DNA of 64,000 nucleotides from Amaranthus tricolor (GCF_026212465.1 NC_080048.1:35116422-35180421), one strand, 5' to 3'; numbered from the stretch's first letter, positions 1 through 12,978 are shown. Notes: generated from the sequence alone by a model not told the origin. Numbers and translations: made by a program.

Positions 1-2211
1 GGTGTTGCACCAGTTCCATTGAGTGGGGATGATGTATTACAACATTATAGCCGATTCTCACAAGCAAAATATGGGAAGATTGTAGGGAACAAAAGAAAAA
101 GGGATGCTTCTAATAGCTTGTTTGGGTGGAAAAAGAAAAGCATTTTCTTTAGCTTGCCTTATTGGAGGAAATTAAAAGTTCGTCATAACTTGGATGTTAT
201 GCATATTGAGAAAAATGTCTCTGATAATATCTTGGGTACTTTAATGAGCATACAAGGCAAAAACAAAGATACTTTGAAGGCTCGATTGGATTTGGTGAAG
301 ATGAAAATCAGAGATAAGTTACATCCTAAAGTGGTTGATGGTAAGGTGCGTGTTCCTATTGCTATATATACATTGAGGTCAGATGCCAAGGTTTCCATAT
401 GTCGTATGTTTGCAAAAATGAAATCTCCCGATGGATATCTATCAAACATTTCTCGTTGTGTTAAAGATAATGGAAAAAAGATATCATGTTTGAAGAGCCA
501 TGACCATCATGTTTTTATAGAGAAGTTGCTTCCCCTTGCACTTCGTGGGTTTTTACCTAAAGAGGTTTATGACCCTTTGGTTGAACTTAGTTTTTTTTTC
601 CGATACCTTTGCTCTAAAAACATAAGTGTTGGTCAATTGGAAGAACTTGAAAAAAAAATTCCTTACACCTTATGCAAGTTGGAAATGATATTTCCACCGG
701 CCTTTTTTGATGTTATGGTGCATTTAGTTGTACATCTGGCAACTGAGGCAAAAATTGCTAGACCAGTTCGATATCGGTGGATGTATCCTATTGAGAGGTA
801 TACTTTTTCTTTAAGAAATATACTCATGCATGTTTGTCAATTATTCAAATACTAACATAACACGGCTTATTCTATTAGGTATCTCCGAACATTAAAATCA
901 TATATTCGAAATCGAGCACATCCAGAAGGTTGCATTGCTGAAGGTTATTTGGCAGATAAGTGCTTAACATTCTGCTCTAGATACATGAGTGACATTGACA
1001 CTAAATTCAATCGCAAAGTAAGAAATGACGATGAAGATATAGAAGAGGATACATTAAAATCAAACCTTGAGGTTTTTAGACCACTTGGACATACCATTGG
1101 GGGGAGTACACCAAAACATCTAGATCATCTAGAGTGTGATCAAATCCATTTTTATATTCTTCAAAACTACGATCCACTTCTTAAGTTTGTTCAGTAAGCC
1201 ATTTTTATTCCTTATGTTTAATTAGTTTGAATTGTGTAGTATATTTTAGGCTATAGAAGCCACATTTATTTGTTTTTATATGGTGTCATAGAAAACATAA
1301 GTTGGAATTGGAGAAGGAATGTCCAAGAAATGTAGAACGGAGGCACAAAGAACAATTTTCCAAATGGATAAAAAATCAAGTAAGAAAGCTTTTAAGTAAT
1401 ACATTGTAAATGGTTTCCTTCTTAAGTTTGTCCAGTAAGCCATTTTGCTAATAAAGTATGTTAACATTTGTTCATTTAGGTACAAAAAATTTATAAACTT
1501 GGACGCTGTGATAAAGACTTGTACAATTTGGTTTGTGGTCCTTCTAGAGTTGTAGGGCGTTACACAGCATATATTGTAAATGGTTTCCGTTTCCACACCA
1601 GTGATAGGTCAGAAAATAGGGAAACACAAAATTCAGGTGTCATGGTGCGTGGTGATGATGCTTCAGATAAGGAATACTATGGCGTTTTGAGAGACATATA
1701 TCAAATGCGTTATCCTGGAGAAAATCATGTATTTGTCTTCAAATGCAGTTGGTTTGATGTAGAAAACCTTGGTAGAGGGTATAAGGTAGATGAGCATGGT
1801 TTGGTTAGTGTGAATAAGAATAGACTTTTAAAGTCGGATGATGTGTTTGTGCTAGAATCCCAAGTGGAACAAGTATTTTACATACAAGATGAAAACAATG
1901 AGAATTGGGAATTTGTTGTAAAAGCACAACCAAGGGATTTGTATAATATGAGTGCTAGTGATCTACATAAGGAGGGTATAGATGTAGATGCCTTTCAACA
2001 AGTAGAGGTGGAAGCTAATATTGAAGCTGAATGTACTGATTGCGTACATACTGACAATTTCAGAATTAGTTCGTCGTTGGCTACAAATATGTTTATGGAT
2101 TGTAAAGGAGAACATGAAGTGCAAATGGTTACACAAATATTGGAAGATGACAATTTCATTAATGATGGTGAAATTGAAGTCTTTGAGGAATCGAGTGAAG
2201 TTGAAGAATAA
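1..2211 (+). CDS. tnp2: CACTA TNP2-type transposase, C-terminal part
   Basis: The gene enters the window from the left. Exons are <1-797, 879-1193, 1292-1379 and 1480-2211, all with GT/AG junctions that keep one frame. Visible family signatures are NLDVMHIEKNV (about 191-225), typical of the tnp2 core, a DUF4218-like stretch with LLPLALRGFLPKEV and FDVMVHLVVHLATEAK, the joined PIERYLRTLKSYIRN across the first junction, and a DUF4216-like tail with FKCSWFDVENLGRGYKV and DDVFVLESQVEQVFYIQD. The tail is acidic and ends at TAA 2209-2211. TNP2 proteins catalyse excision and integration of CACTA elements. No disabling mutation is visible in this part; the catalytic N-terminal half is outside the window. 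Confidence 0.92.
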
Positions 2212-2402
2212 ATTTGATTTTGATTTATCTCCTTCATTATGTTCTGTTGTACAATATTTACATTCACTTATCTTTCTTGTGGTCTATATGAACAATTCGG
2301 CTACTATTGTTTATTTTTTCTACTCTATCTTGGAATATATTGTTTATTATTGAAGCTACCTTTTGTTTGATAATTTTGCAAAAATATGTGAATAGATAAA
2401 AG

Positions 2403-4611
2403 ATGGTTGGGAGAGGAGGGGGAAAGAAAATATGCAGTCGAAGTATTGCCCCCGGAAAACTTATGAGTCGTGTTCAAGCTAGTCGGACACAATTGTTTAG
2501 CAAGCAAAATGTAGCTGGTCAATTCAATGATAGCTCTAACCCACACATCACAGATGAGATTGCTGATGCAGTTAGCAAAAGTAAGTTTTTTTTTTCTATT
2601 TCAATTCAAAATATTTAAATTTTATTATGTTGAATTCACTTTGATTTTTATTGTCTTTACCCTTGTAGATTTGGAGAGGCAACGAACAACTTATGAAGCG
2701 CATATAAACAAAACAGCACCAACTGAATTGCCAGCAACTAAATCGCCAACAACTGATGCACCGACCTTGAATGACCATAACTTGATTCATGGAGACGATC
2801 TTCAAATTTATGAAGAAACTGCTACACCAATCTTAAATGACCAAGCATCAGAAGGCGTCATTACCTTAATGGATGAAAGTACATTATTGAAAACTCGACT
2901 TTCACGTTTCTAGTTTGTAATTATTTACATATTATTGATTATTGATTAATGACCATTATTGTAGGCATACTTGGTAAGAGAAAGAAAAGAAGCAACTTTG
3001 TTAGTAGAATTGAAGTGGGCTTGCAAGTGAATGAAGCTTTAGATCCACAACCAAGGCAAATTATCACTCGAAATGAGGTGGAGCAAGTTAATGGTGATGA
3101 GATAGATAGAAATACAGGTAATTAACAGAGATGGAGCAACTTTTTTAAATATTATTGATTATTTATTATTGATTATTGTAGGCATACTTGATAACTTTGA
3201 ACATTTGTATTATCTTAGCAACTAGTAAGATCAAAGGAAGAGGTAAGAGAGGAATGTATAAGAGTTACGTGGTTGACATGAAAATTAAAGGGAGAGGATC
3301 GAAATTGAAGATCACAATACCTGATGAAATTGACCGAGCAATTGGAGAAAATGCTCGTCACTTGGTTAATGAGTGTGGGCGTATTGTGAGGACAAAAGCT
3401 CCCTTGAATGTGAAAAGTTGGAAAGAAGCATTTGACGCAGCTGGAGAAAGTATGTTGAAGGAAATACAGGTTATGTTAGTTACTAATTTCTTTATTAATA
3501 TCACTTATTTAGCACTATAGTTTTCTGGTTTTTGTTGTACCTACCATCTTACCTTCTTTGTGCAGGATAAGTTTGAAATTGATAAGTCTAGCGATTACTT
3601 CCGAATGTATGCATTTGTCTTGGAGACCATGCAACGTTTATATAGATTGTACAAGTGTAGGTTGCACAATTACTACAAAAGTGCGAGATGCGGAAAAACT
3701 AACGAGGAGCTCAAAAAGAATCCTCCTCTTGACTTACCCCAACCTCAATGGGAATATCTGATCAAGTATTACGGATCTGACAAATTTAAGGTATTTCTTT
3801 AACTACGTACTATCTTCTCGTCAATGATGCCATTTAGGAATTACCAATAATAGCAAGAACTTGATTGGCATCAACTTTTGTAATCATCATGCAGGTCATA
3901 AGTGAGAGGAACTCTAAAAATCGGAATTCTGACAAGAGAACTAAGCATACAACTGGAAATTTATCATTTCCTGAATCAGAAGATGTATTGGTAAGACAAA
4001 CCTATTTTATTATGTTTATTGAATGTAGTCTGAAATAATATCAATAACGTTGTATAATTTGAATAGACAAAAGAGAATGATAATGTGAAGCTAACTGCTG
4101 ATAAAGTTTGGCTTATCCAACACACTCGTAAGAATGATCAAGGAAAACTAGAATGGCTCGATACGCGGTCAAAAGAAATCCATGTATGTACAACAACCCA
4201 TTATAACTATATTTTTGTTACCCTTGTTTGATTTTTTTATTATAATATGCAATTACATATATCTTGTTTAACTATTAGGTGAAGTTGAAAGATGTTGTTG
4301 CATCAGCTGGGGATTCAATGACACAAGATGAAATTTTGCTTAGAGTTCTGGGCCAAAAGTCAGGGCATGTACGTGGAAAAGGGACAGGGATACGTGCATA
4401 TTCTAAAGAGAAAGCACAAATAGAACAACGTAAGATTGTGGAGCAACAACAAGAGAAAATTCAAGAGCAACAACAACAAATTAAAGATTTGATGGAAAGT
4501 CAGTTGCTACAACAACGACAATTTGAAGAATATAAGGCACAACAACAAGAAGCAATTGAATCGATGAAACAAAGCATCTTACAACAGCTACAGAATAAAG
4601 AAGTTCAATGA
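2403..4611 (+). CDS. CACTA tnpA-like protein (plant transposase, Ptta/En/Spm type)
   Basis: Eight exons can be joined in frame: 2403-2580, 2669-2905, 2965-3117, 3219-3469, 3566-3790, 3895-3990, 4067-4183 and 4279-4611, giving about 529 aa. All junctions are GT/AG; the 2905 donor and the 3219 acceptor are the least certain. The middle part (KIKGRGKRGMYKSYVVDM, NPPLDLPQPQWEYLIKYY, ADKVWLIQHTRK) matches the plant transposase_24 family that accompanies tnp2 in CACTA elements. The C-terminus is a Gln-rich coiled-coil (QQQEKIQEQQQQIKDL) ending KEVQ. TnpA-type proteins bind subterminal repeats and aid transposition. It lies 191 bp downstream of tnp2 on the same strand. No stop or frameshift is seen. 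Confidence 0.85.
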
Positions 4612-4727
4612 TTGTCATGAATGCTTATTAGGTAAATGATGCTTTCTTTTGCATTTTTTTAACATATACTTAGGCTTACAACATGCTAAAAAGACATATA
4701 CTTGGCCTATTTTTTGCGTCTAATTAG

Positions 4728-5062
4728 GCGTGTTGTAGTTTTACTTAGAATGGCATTAGCTGGTTGGCATTTTAGTCCAATTAGGACTATTGGTGGCTTG
4801 TGTTGTGGTTTTAGTTACAATGGCATTAGCTGGTTGACATTTTAGTCCAATTAGGAGTATTGGTGGCTTGTGTTGTGGTTTTAGTTACAATGGCATTAGC
4901 TTGTTGGCATTTTAGTCCAATTAGGAGTATTGGTGGCTTGTGTTGTGGTTTTAGTTACAATGGCATTAGCTGGTTCGCATTTTAGTCCAATTAGGAGTAT
5001 TGGTGGCTTGTGTTGTAGTTTTAGTTACAATGGCATTAGCTGGTTGGCATTTTAGTCCAATT
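4728..5062. repeat. 70-bp tandem repeat array, about 4.8 copies
   Basis: The word TGGCATTAGC recurs at 4751, 4821, 4891, 4961 and 5031, exactly 70 bp apart, with nearly identical sequence between (TTTTAGTCCAATTAGGA and TGTTGTGGTTTTAGTTAC in each unit). The array follows the tnpA-like stop codon and is internal to the CACTA element. Copies differ by only a few bases, so the amplification is recent. The 5064-5640 stretch that follows is AT-rich with no gene or repeat I can support. Confidence 0.93.
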
Positions 5063-5640
5063 GTGAATTTGATGGTAAATTCTAAATGCTTTCCCTATAC
5101 ACGTAATGCTTTTGTTAGTGAATATCATGCTAAATGCTTTGCTTATTATGTCTCTCCAAAAAGTGTAGGTATGGTTTGATTGTGAATACTCAATATTGGG
5201 GCTCATTTGATTCTTAATAACTAACAAAATTATTTGGTGTAGGGAAACATATCTTCGTTGAAAATTTTTTGTACTCAATGACGAAGTTGGTGATAGCTAC
5301 AAGCATTTTGGATGCGCGATGTTTTGGGTTATGAAGAAGCTATTATGCACTTGTATATTTTTGGACTTTTTAAAAGTGCCTATCACTTGTAATTTTTTGC
5401 ATAAAAACTTGTGTATGGTTGGAGAATTATGTTGGAAAATTGGTTATCCAATCCGTTACATGTATATCAATTACGGGATTCAATGACACACGATAATATT
5501 TAGGACGTGTGATATTTTGGGATACGAATTAATATATAATGATAATCGGTGATATTAGTTTAGTTGGTATTAAATTATTTATTATTTTAATTGTCTAGTT
5601 TATTGTAGGATGTGTCAAAAGATAAATAGTTGTGTATGTT

Positions 5641-6094
5641 TTTAGCAACGACTATAATTGTTGCAAAAAATGTGTATGTTTTTTGCAACGGAAATAGTTG
5701 TTGCTAAAAACATTAATAATAAATTTTACTTCATTGTTTTCCTTACAGTAAAGTCGTTGCAAAAGATTGACTATCATGTATTGCAACAACTTGAATTGTT
5801 GCGAAAAACAAATTTTTAGCAACGAAAATAGTTGTAGCTAAAAATGCAAGAGATTTGGCAACGAGCTTTTTTGTTGCTAAAAACGTTTGAAGAAATTGCA
5901 ACGACATTTTTTTTGCAACAAAAGTTTTCGTTGCAAAAAACAGATATCTTTTGCAACAACCATAGTCGTTGCTAAAAGCTTTCGCTACGGCTGTACCCGC
6001 AACAATGTACTTCGTTGCAAAAAACATTTTTAGCAACGACATCAGATTTTTAGCAACGACTTTTCTGTTGCTAAAAATAACTTTTCTTGTAGTG
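5641..6094. repeat. CACTA subterminal repeat region and terminal inverted repeat
   Basis: The 450 bp before the element end are packed with short direct and inverted copies of TTGCAACGA / GTTGCTAAAAA, for example at 5647, 5687, 5755, 5817, 5856, 5898, 5929, 5951, 6013, 6032 and 6051. Many are arranged as small palindromes. In CACTA elements such subterminal motifs are binding sites for the TnpA-type protein. The region ends in the terminal repeat AACTTTTCTTGTAGTG at 6079-6094. Confidence 0.85.
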
Positions 6095-9000
6095 TATATT
6101 GTCATAATGCAGTAGAACAGGGTTCAAAGAGGTGAGTTGTAGTTCTTCTAATAGTCTTACTAGCCAAGTAACTTCACTTGCTGCAGAGGCCATTGCTCTG
6201 TATTCTACTTCACTTGAGGACCTTGAAAATGTCCCTTGCTTCTTGGATTTCCAGCTTATTGGGGAGGAACCTAATAATAATATGTATCCTGTGATAGATC
6301 TTCTGCTATTTGGACATGAAGCCCAGTCTGAGTCAGAATAAGCTTGGAGTTGTAATTGATCAGAACCTTTGATGATAATACCTTGGCTTGCTGTAGTATG
6401 AACATAATTCAATGTATGTTGTAGAGCAGAAGCATGTGGGATGCGAGGATTCTGCATGAACTGACTAAGGTATTGAACTGTAAAAGCTAGATCTGGTCTG
6501 GTGTTGGTTAAAAAATTTAACTTACCAACCATGGTTCTATAATAACTGGGATCATCATGTAATTGGCCCTGATCAGTTGATAATTTGAGATTTTGTGGTA
6601 GAGGAGTAACAGCAGATTTGAAATTTTGATGTTTTGATTCTTTGAGGAGGTCTTTGGTGAACTTTGCTTGAGAAAGAAAAATTCCTGCATCAATGTAATT
6701 AACTTCCAAGCCTAGGAAATAATGTAGAATCCCTAAGTCTTTAATACTAAAGGTATCATGGAGGTAGTGCTTGAGTTGAGAGATACAATTAATATCATTG
6801 CCAGTTAAAATAATATCATCAACATACACAGCAACTACTGTAATGTTATGGCCATCCTTCTTTATGAAGAGGCTATAATCATTTTTGGATTGAACAAAGT
6901 CTTGAGTTTTTAAAGAAAGCATTAATTTCTGAAACCATTGCCTTGATGCTTGCTTAAGGCCATATAAAGACTTTTTAAGTAAACAAACCTGATTATGTGG
7001 ATTTGGAAAACCATCTGGAACCTTCATATATATTTTCTCATGTAGATCACCATGAAGGAAAGCATTATTGACATCAAGTTGAAATATGTGCCATTTATGG
7101 TGTACAGCAAGGGCTAGAAGACTCCTTACTGTGGCCATTTTGACAACAGGAGAGAATGTTTCATCATAATCAATACCATGCTTTTGATTGTAACCTTTGG
7201 CTACTAACCTGGCTTTGTATCTTTCAATAGAGCCATCAGCATGAAGCTTTATTTTGTAAACCCATTTATTTCCAATAGGTTTCTTATCTTTAGGTAGGTC
7301 AACTAATAGCCAAGTTTTATTTACAGACAAGGCTTGTAATTCTTTCTTCATAGCATGAACCCATTTAGGATCTTGAGAGGCTACCTTGTATGAAGTAGTT
7401 TCAGTAAAAGAGGTAAAATGAGTCATAAGACATTGCTGTGAATTGGTGAGAGCATTACAGGACATCATAGAGCACCATTTGTTAGTAGCACAGGAAAAAT
7501 TATTACAAACATAATCTGAGAGATAAGTGGGGAGTTTAGTCTGTCTGTGAGAGTGTCTTATAGGAAGAGGAGGTGTGATGCGATCATGTTGTATAATGCT
7601 TATTGAAAGATCAAGAGTATTAGAGGGTGATGTGTCATAATAAGTCTGAGAAATATTATTCTCAGCTGCTGTAGTATGGTCTGGAAATATTGGTGTTTGA
7701 AAGAGGTCATCCACAAATATGTCAGTAGGTGTTGAAATGGGTAGGAAAAAAGGATAATGTGGTTTATTATGTGTTTGTGCTGATTGCTGGTGATAGGGAT
7801 AATGTTTTTCATAAAAATAGACATCTCTTGATATGATTATAGTGTGTGTAGTGAGGTCATATAATTTGTAAGCCTTCTGATTATTAGGATAACCAAGAAA
7901 TATACAAGGATTTGCCCTGGTTTCAAATTTTGTTTTATGGGGAGAGGTATTTGAAGCATAGCAGAGACAACCAAAACATTTTAAGTGATCCATATTAGGA
8001 GGAATATTAAGCAGTTTTTGGTAGGGAGACATGTTGCCTAAGCTTTGTAATGGCATTCTGTTAATGAGGTATGCAGCAGTTAGAACACATTCTCCCCAAA
8101 ATTTGATGGGAATATTAGATTGAAAATATAAAGCTCTTGCAGTTTCTAATAAGTGTTTGTGTTTTCTTTCCACAACACCATTTTGTTGTGGAGTATTAGG
8201 GCAAGATTTATAGTTAATGATGCCTTTAATGTGATAAAATTCTTTTAGTTTGCCTTCACATAGCTCAGGAGCATTGTCAGTCCTAACACTTTGAATATTG
8301 CTGTGAAATTGATTAAAAACATATGAATAAAAATACTCAAAGATCTTAGGAACTTGAGATCTGTTTTTCAATAGAAAAATCCAGGTAGTCCTGGTAAAAT
8401 CATCAACAATAGTGAGGAATGAAGTACATTTGTTGTATGTGGAGTGTTTATAAGGTCCCCATACATCCATGTGTAGTAATTGAAAAGCTTTATTTGTTTT
8501 AATAGAACTAGTTGGAAAGGGGAATCTAGTTTGTCTTGCTGAGGGACAAATCTTACATAGCCAAGTATTTATGCAATCAGAAACATTTAAAGAGGGAAAA
8601 ATATGTTTGATTACAGGGAAAGGAGCATGACCAAGTCTAAGATGCCATAGCTTTGTTTGTTCAATATCTGAAGCAGCACAGCATATAGAAGTAGAAGAGT
8701 CTTTAGGAGACTGTTGATTGGATTCAGGAAATGTGTCAACAAGATGGTAGAGACCTTGAACAAGTTTACCAAGCAAGATTGGCCCTTCTCAGAGAAGGGC
8801 CCTGAACAGAACAACAATTGTTGGAAAAAATGAGGGAGCAATGCATATCACTACAAAGCTTGGTAACAGAAATTAGATTGAAATGAAAAGCTGGAACATG
8901 GAGAACATTATCAAGAATGAGATCAGGTCCTAAAACAACAGTCCTTTTGTGAGCTATTTTTATAAGATTGCCAATTGGGATGGTGATGGTATTATCAGTA

Positions 9001-10250
9001 TTATCAGGAATAGTAATGTAAGATTTAAACAAAGAAATATCATTACACATGTGGTTTGTAGCACCACTATCAATAATCCAAGTGGATTTGGTCATAGAAA
9101 GAAAACAAGATTTACCAGCTAAAAGGCAGTTGTTGTCATCATTATTAGCCTCAGTTGTTGAAGTACTGTGAGTATCATGTTGAGCAAGAAGAGAAAGAAG
9201 TTGGTTGTATTGATCAACTGTAAGGGTTGGAGATGTAGTGCTATTGTTGTTAGAATTGTCTGCTTGGACCATGGCAGCAATCTTCTTGTTGTTCCAATGA
9301 TCTCTTGTAGAATTAGTTGGGAAGCCATGCAATTTGTAGCAATTATCTTTTGTATGACCCTGCTTCTTACAGTAGTTGCAGAATAGGTTGGGTTTTCTGG
9401 TGTTGATGTTATTAGTGCCATAATGAGGAGGTTTATAAGTGATATTATGAGATGAGGATGCATTATGGGTATTAGTATTATAGAACTTCTGTTTATTAAC
9501 AGCAACAAGACCAATAACCTCATCAGTGGTAGGATTAAGATGGGAGGCTAAATCAGAATGTTTCTCTTCTTGCATGATTAATCTGTAGGCATAAGATATG
9601 CTAGGTAGAGGTTGTTGCATGAGTATATTACCTCGGATAGTTTTATAGGCAGGATTAAGTTTCATGAGAAATAGGATTAACCTTTGCTCTTCTCTCATTT
9701 GCAGTAATTTGCTGTTGATTCCACAAGTACAATTGGTACAATTACAAGTGGGTAGAGGATTGGAAGCATCAAATTCATCCCATAACATCTTAATCTTTGT
9801 GAAGTAAGTGGAGAGACAATCAGAACCTTGGTCAATATCAAAAATTTGTTGGGTGAGAGAGTAGATCTGTGTTCCAGAAGTGAGTCCAAATCTTTCTTCA
9901 AGATTTTGCCAAATTTCTTATGCAGTTGAGAAATACAAAACGCTTCTAGCAATCTGAGGATCTAGCACTTTCATCAACCAAGAAATTATAGTACTATTGA
10001 TTCTTTCCCAGGATTTGAAATTAGGGTCAGTAGAATTAGGTTGTGGAATTTGACCATTAATGAATGCGAGTTTATTCTTGGATGAAAGAGTTATTGTAAC
10101 AGATCGTTTCCAATCGTTGAATCCAGTACCATTGAAGGAAATCGGAACCAATAAAAGCTGAGAATCACTCGGATGAAGGTAATAGGGTGAAACTGGATCT
10201 TGAATAGGGTCAAGGGTTTTGTTGCCGGAATTCTTTGGAGTGGCGGCCAT
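6095..10250 (-). pseudogene. copia-1 gag-pol polyprotein, interrupted
   Basis: Starting at ATG 10250 (MAATPKNSG), the minus-strand frame gives a Gag (UBN2-like) with zinc knuckle CNYCKKQGHTKDNC near 9380, protease WIIDSGATNHMC near 9080, GAG-pre-integrase and integrase (HLRLGHAPFP, HMDVWGPY, VVERKHKHLLETAR), reverse transcriptase with YVDDIILTG near 6815 and an RNase H start (SDSDWASCPNSRRSITGY). Lesions are a TAA at about 9918-9920 inside gag and a frameshift near 8770-8800 between protease and integrase. The open pol frame then runs through the CACTA junction, so its last seven residues (IHYKKSYF region) are transposon terminus, not copia. It is non-functional as it stands. Confidence 0.93.
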
Positions 10251-10421
10251 GATAAACGATGAAAGAATGAGCAAGAGAAGGGTGGGAAGGAGATAAAAGA
10301 AAGAAGAAAATTGAAACAGAGAAACAGAGAAGACAAATAAAAGAAAAAAAAAATGTAAAAGAAAATCAGTAAATAATGGTTACCAACGGGAGTGAAGGTG
10401 ATTTGTAGGCGTCTGATACCA

Positions 10422-10667
10422 TGATGAATATTGAAGCATAGTCCATTTGTGATATGATCAAACAAAAAATGTAGAAGAAGAAAAACAATGTTATTGAGAT
10501 TAAAGAAAAAGAAGAAGAGAGGTTAAATGTCATACAAGAGTAAGAGATAAATATATCAAGGAAAGACTAAGAAAAGAAAGGAAAAACTAAACTTTACAAA
10601 GACTAAGAACATGTATTTATATCATCTTTTATTAGAGCTCGTAGGAGTATATCTAATATCATTAACA
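10422..10667 (-). repeat. copia-1 5' LTR
   Basis: On the minus strand the LTR begins TGTTAATGATATTAG and ends AATATTCATCA, i.e. TG...CA with short inverted ends, about 246 bp. It is followed at once by TGGTATCAGA (10421-10412), complementary to the initiator methionine tRNA 3' end used by copia elements. A TATA-like motif (ATATAAATACATG on the minus strand, near 10618) sits inside. The partner LTR is outside the window, so LTR divergence cannot be judged. Confidence 0.85.
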
Positions 10668-10670
10668 ATA

Positions 10671-10849
10671 AATAAGATTTAGTCGATTTTAAAAACCCTA
10701 AAATGATAACATAAAACTCTAAACGAGTTAAGTGGGTTAAATTCATGTTGACCTTAGTCTAAATTGAAATAGGATTTACAAAATTCAACCCAATCAACTA
10801 AAAGGGTTAGGTTCGAGACATAAGATTTTTTACCCATTAATATATGACT
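10671..10849. repeat. 179-bp direct repeat, left copy
   Basis: This stretch (starts AATAAGATTTAGTCG, ends TATATGACT) recurs in the same orientation at 14859-15037 with about five mismatches. It abuts the copia-1 LTR and its likely target duplication. The rest of 10850-11024 up to the second CACTA is AT-rich and holds nothing I recognise. Confidence 0.9.
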
Positions 10850-11550
10850 CTAGAAGCTAATGATAACAAACGAAACATCTCACTCCATTCCGTATGGCTA
10901 TATAAAGCTTTAACTTATGCAATGACCTGAATTGCCAGATTATCCAAAAAATTTAAAAAATAATTAATGACTTTCTATGTCGCATAGTTAATCAATTAAG
11001 CATTAAACCACGATAACCCCCTCTCACTACAAATAACTATTGAAATAGGGATGGAAAAATAGCGAGGGGGTTGGTTGGTCGCCAGTGGCGACGGACAGGC
11101 GAGGGCAAGCTACGTCGCCAAATGGAAAAGCAAATTAGCGACGGGAATAGTGGTCGCCAATCCGTCGCTACAAGCTTTTATTTTTTTAATTTTTTTAAAA
11201 AATATTTAGCGACGAGGATGATGGTCGCTAAATGGTCGCCAATGAAGACAGTATTTTTTTTAAATTTTATTAGCTGGCGACGAGCTTTGTGGTCTCCCAT
11301 TGATCGCTTTTTTATTTCGTTTGTTATTTACTTGAGTTTTTTATATTCTTTTATTGTTTTATATTTTATTTTTATTGTCATTAATTTTCCTTAATAATTG
11401 TTATTAGAATAATTATATTATTATCATATATTGTTAGTTTCATGAATTGTTTTATATATTTTTATTGTCATTAACTTACTTTACTAATCAGTTGAATAAT
11501 TATATTATTATATTATATTTAGTTGTTAAAAATGAATTTTAGTGTGTTTC

Positions 11551-12723
11551 CAGATGGTGCATGATATTTGTGCTATTGTGAACGAAGTGTTACCAGAAGA
11601 GAATATGATGGTAAACAGCTTCTACGAAACGAAAAAACAAATAGCTGCCCTTGGATTACCCGTTGAGAAGATAGATTGTTGTCCTAATGGATGTTTGATA
11701 TATTGGGGGAATAATGCGAATGCAACTTGCTGTTATATTTGTGAAACTTCTAGATGGAGAAAAAATAGTAAAGGTGATAAGGTTTCGCGGAAATCCAAAG
11801 CACAACATTAACTTATATCTTCAACCACTAATACAAGAGCTGAATATGTTGTGGAAGGAGGGGGTTTGTGCATTTGATGTGTCAAGAAAGGAGAATTTTC
11901 AACTGCGAGCAGCTTTAATGTGGACAATCAATGACTTTCCAGCTTATTCGATGTTGTCCGGGTGGAGTACGGCGGGCCGATATGCTTGCCCTTACTGCAT
12001 GGATGATTCACAAGCCTTGTACCTTACTCATAACAAGAACATGTGTTGGTTTGACTGTCATAGAAAGAATTTAGATAGAAGTAGTCCCTATTATTCGGAC
12101 TGGACATGAATTGTTTGATGAATTAGACCAGTTTGGTTTCTTGAGATTAATTGAAGAAGATGCATCGGAACATAATAAAGAGGTTAGTAAGTACTCTGCA
12201 GGATGGAAGAAGAGGAGCATATTTTAGGATTTGCCATATTGGAAAACAAACATGATTCGACATAATTTGGATGTTATGCACATAGAGAAGAATGTTTTTG
12301 ATAACATTTTCAACACTTTGTTGTGTGTGCCAAATAAAAAAAATGATCACATCAAGGGTAGACACGAAGAAGATTTTTACGAGCAATTGCTTGAAATTGC
12401 TTGAAATTGTAGAGGTTGAATACCCGGGGATACCTATCAAACGAGTAACGTTGTTCAAATGTCATTGGTATGACCCCAACTACTACTGGAAATAACCACG
12501 GAAGAAACATTCATAAACAATATAAATTAGTTGACATACATCAGGGTCGCTCGTATCGTTTGTATGATCCATTTGTGTTGGCAAGTCAAGCACGTCAATT
12601 ATATTATCTTCCATATCCGAGTACAAGACAAAATTTAAAAGATGTGGATCTTGTACTCTCAGAAAACGAAGAATCCGAAGATGAAGATGTTGAGAACAAC
12701 GAGTATTTTAGTGATGAAGAATA
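11551..12723 (+). pseudogene. tnp2 pseudogene in CACTA-2
   Basis: Fragments of the TNP2 transposase appear in order across frames. These are an N-terminal piece with KKQIAALGLPVEKIDCCPNG (from about 11626), a core piece with RAALMWTINDFPAYSMLSGW (about 11910), NLDVMHIEKNVFDNIF near 12267, and a DUF4216 tail with VTLFKCHWYDP (about 12449) and YDPFVLASQARQLYYL (about 12560). Frameshifts near 11790 and 12105, stops, and a deletion that joins the middle of the protein to DUF4216 make it non-functional. The acidic tail ends at TAG 12722-12724. The element would need transposase from elsewhere to move. Confidence 0.88.
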
Positions 12724-12810
12724 GTTTAATTATTTATATGTAATTATTTAATATTTTGTAATATTTAATACAATTTTATTATATTCCTCCGAATTATTAA
12801 TATTTTGCAG

Positions 12811-12882
12811 TAATAATAATAATAATAACAACAACAATAATAATAATAATAACAATACTAATAACACATAAAAATAAGTAAT

Positions 12883-12947
<65 letters not shown>

Positions 12948-12978
12948 CAATTATAATAATAACAATAATGAAAATAAC

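Larger units (their letters stand above)
1..6094 (+). mobile_element. CACTA (En/Spm) DNA transposon, 3' part, inserted in copia-1
   Basis: The right-hand terminus is seen directly: the plus strand ends ...TTTTCTTGTAGTG at 6094, which on the other strand reads CACTACAAGAAAA, the CACTA hallmark. The left terminus lies before the window. Inside, in order, are the C-terminal part of tnp2, a complete tnpA-like gene, a 70-bp tandem array and a subterminal block of short GCAAC/GTTGC repeats. This is the usual layout of an autonomous CACTA. Both genes have consistent splice sites and no stops in the visible exons, so the copy looks young. It interrupts the minus-strand copia reading frame immediately after 6095, and the expected 3-bp target duplication would be TAT on the plus strand. 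Confidence 0.93.
6095..10667 (-). mobile_element. Ty1/copia retrotransposon copia-1, 5' part
   Basis: On the minus strand the order is 5' LTR (10667-10422), primer binding site (10421-10409), leader, gag and pol, as in Ty1/copia (integrase before reverse transcriptase). The element is cut at 6095 by the CACTA. The last RNase H residues, polypurine tract and 3' LTR should therefore lie beyond the left window edge. The five bases next to the LTR, 10668-10672 (ATAAA), are the candidate target duplication. Only two coding lesions are visible, so the copy was recent when it was hit. Confidence 0.93.

Noticed and set aside
6132..6341. Plus-strand frame inside copia-1
   Set aside because: Shadow of the minus-strand RNase H / reverse transcriptase coding sequence.
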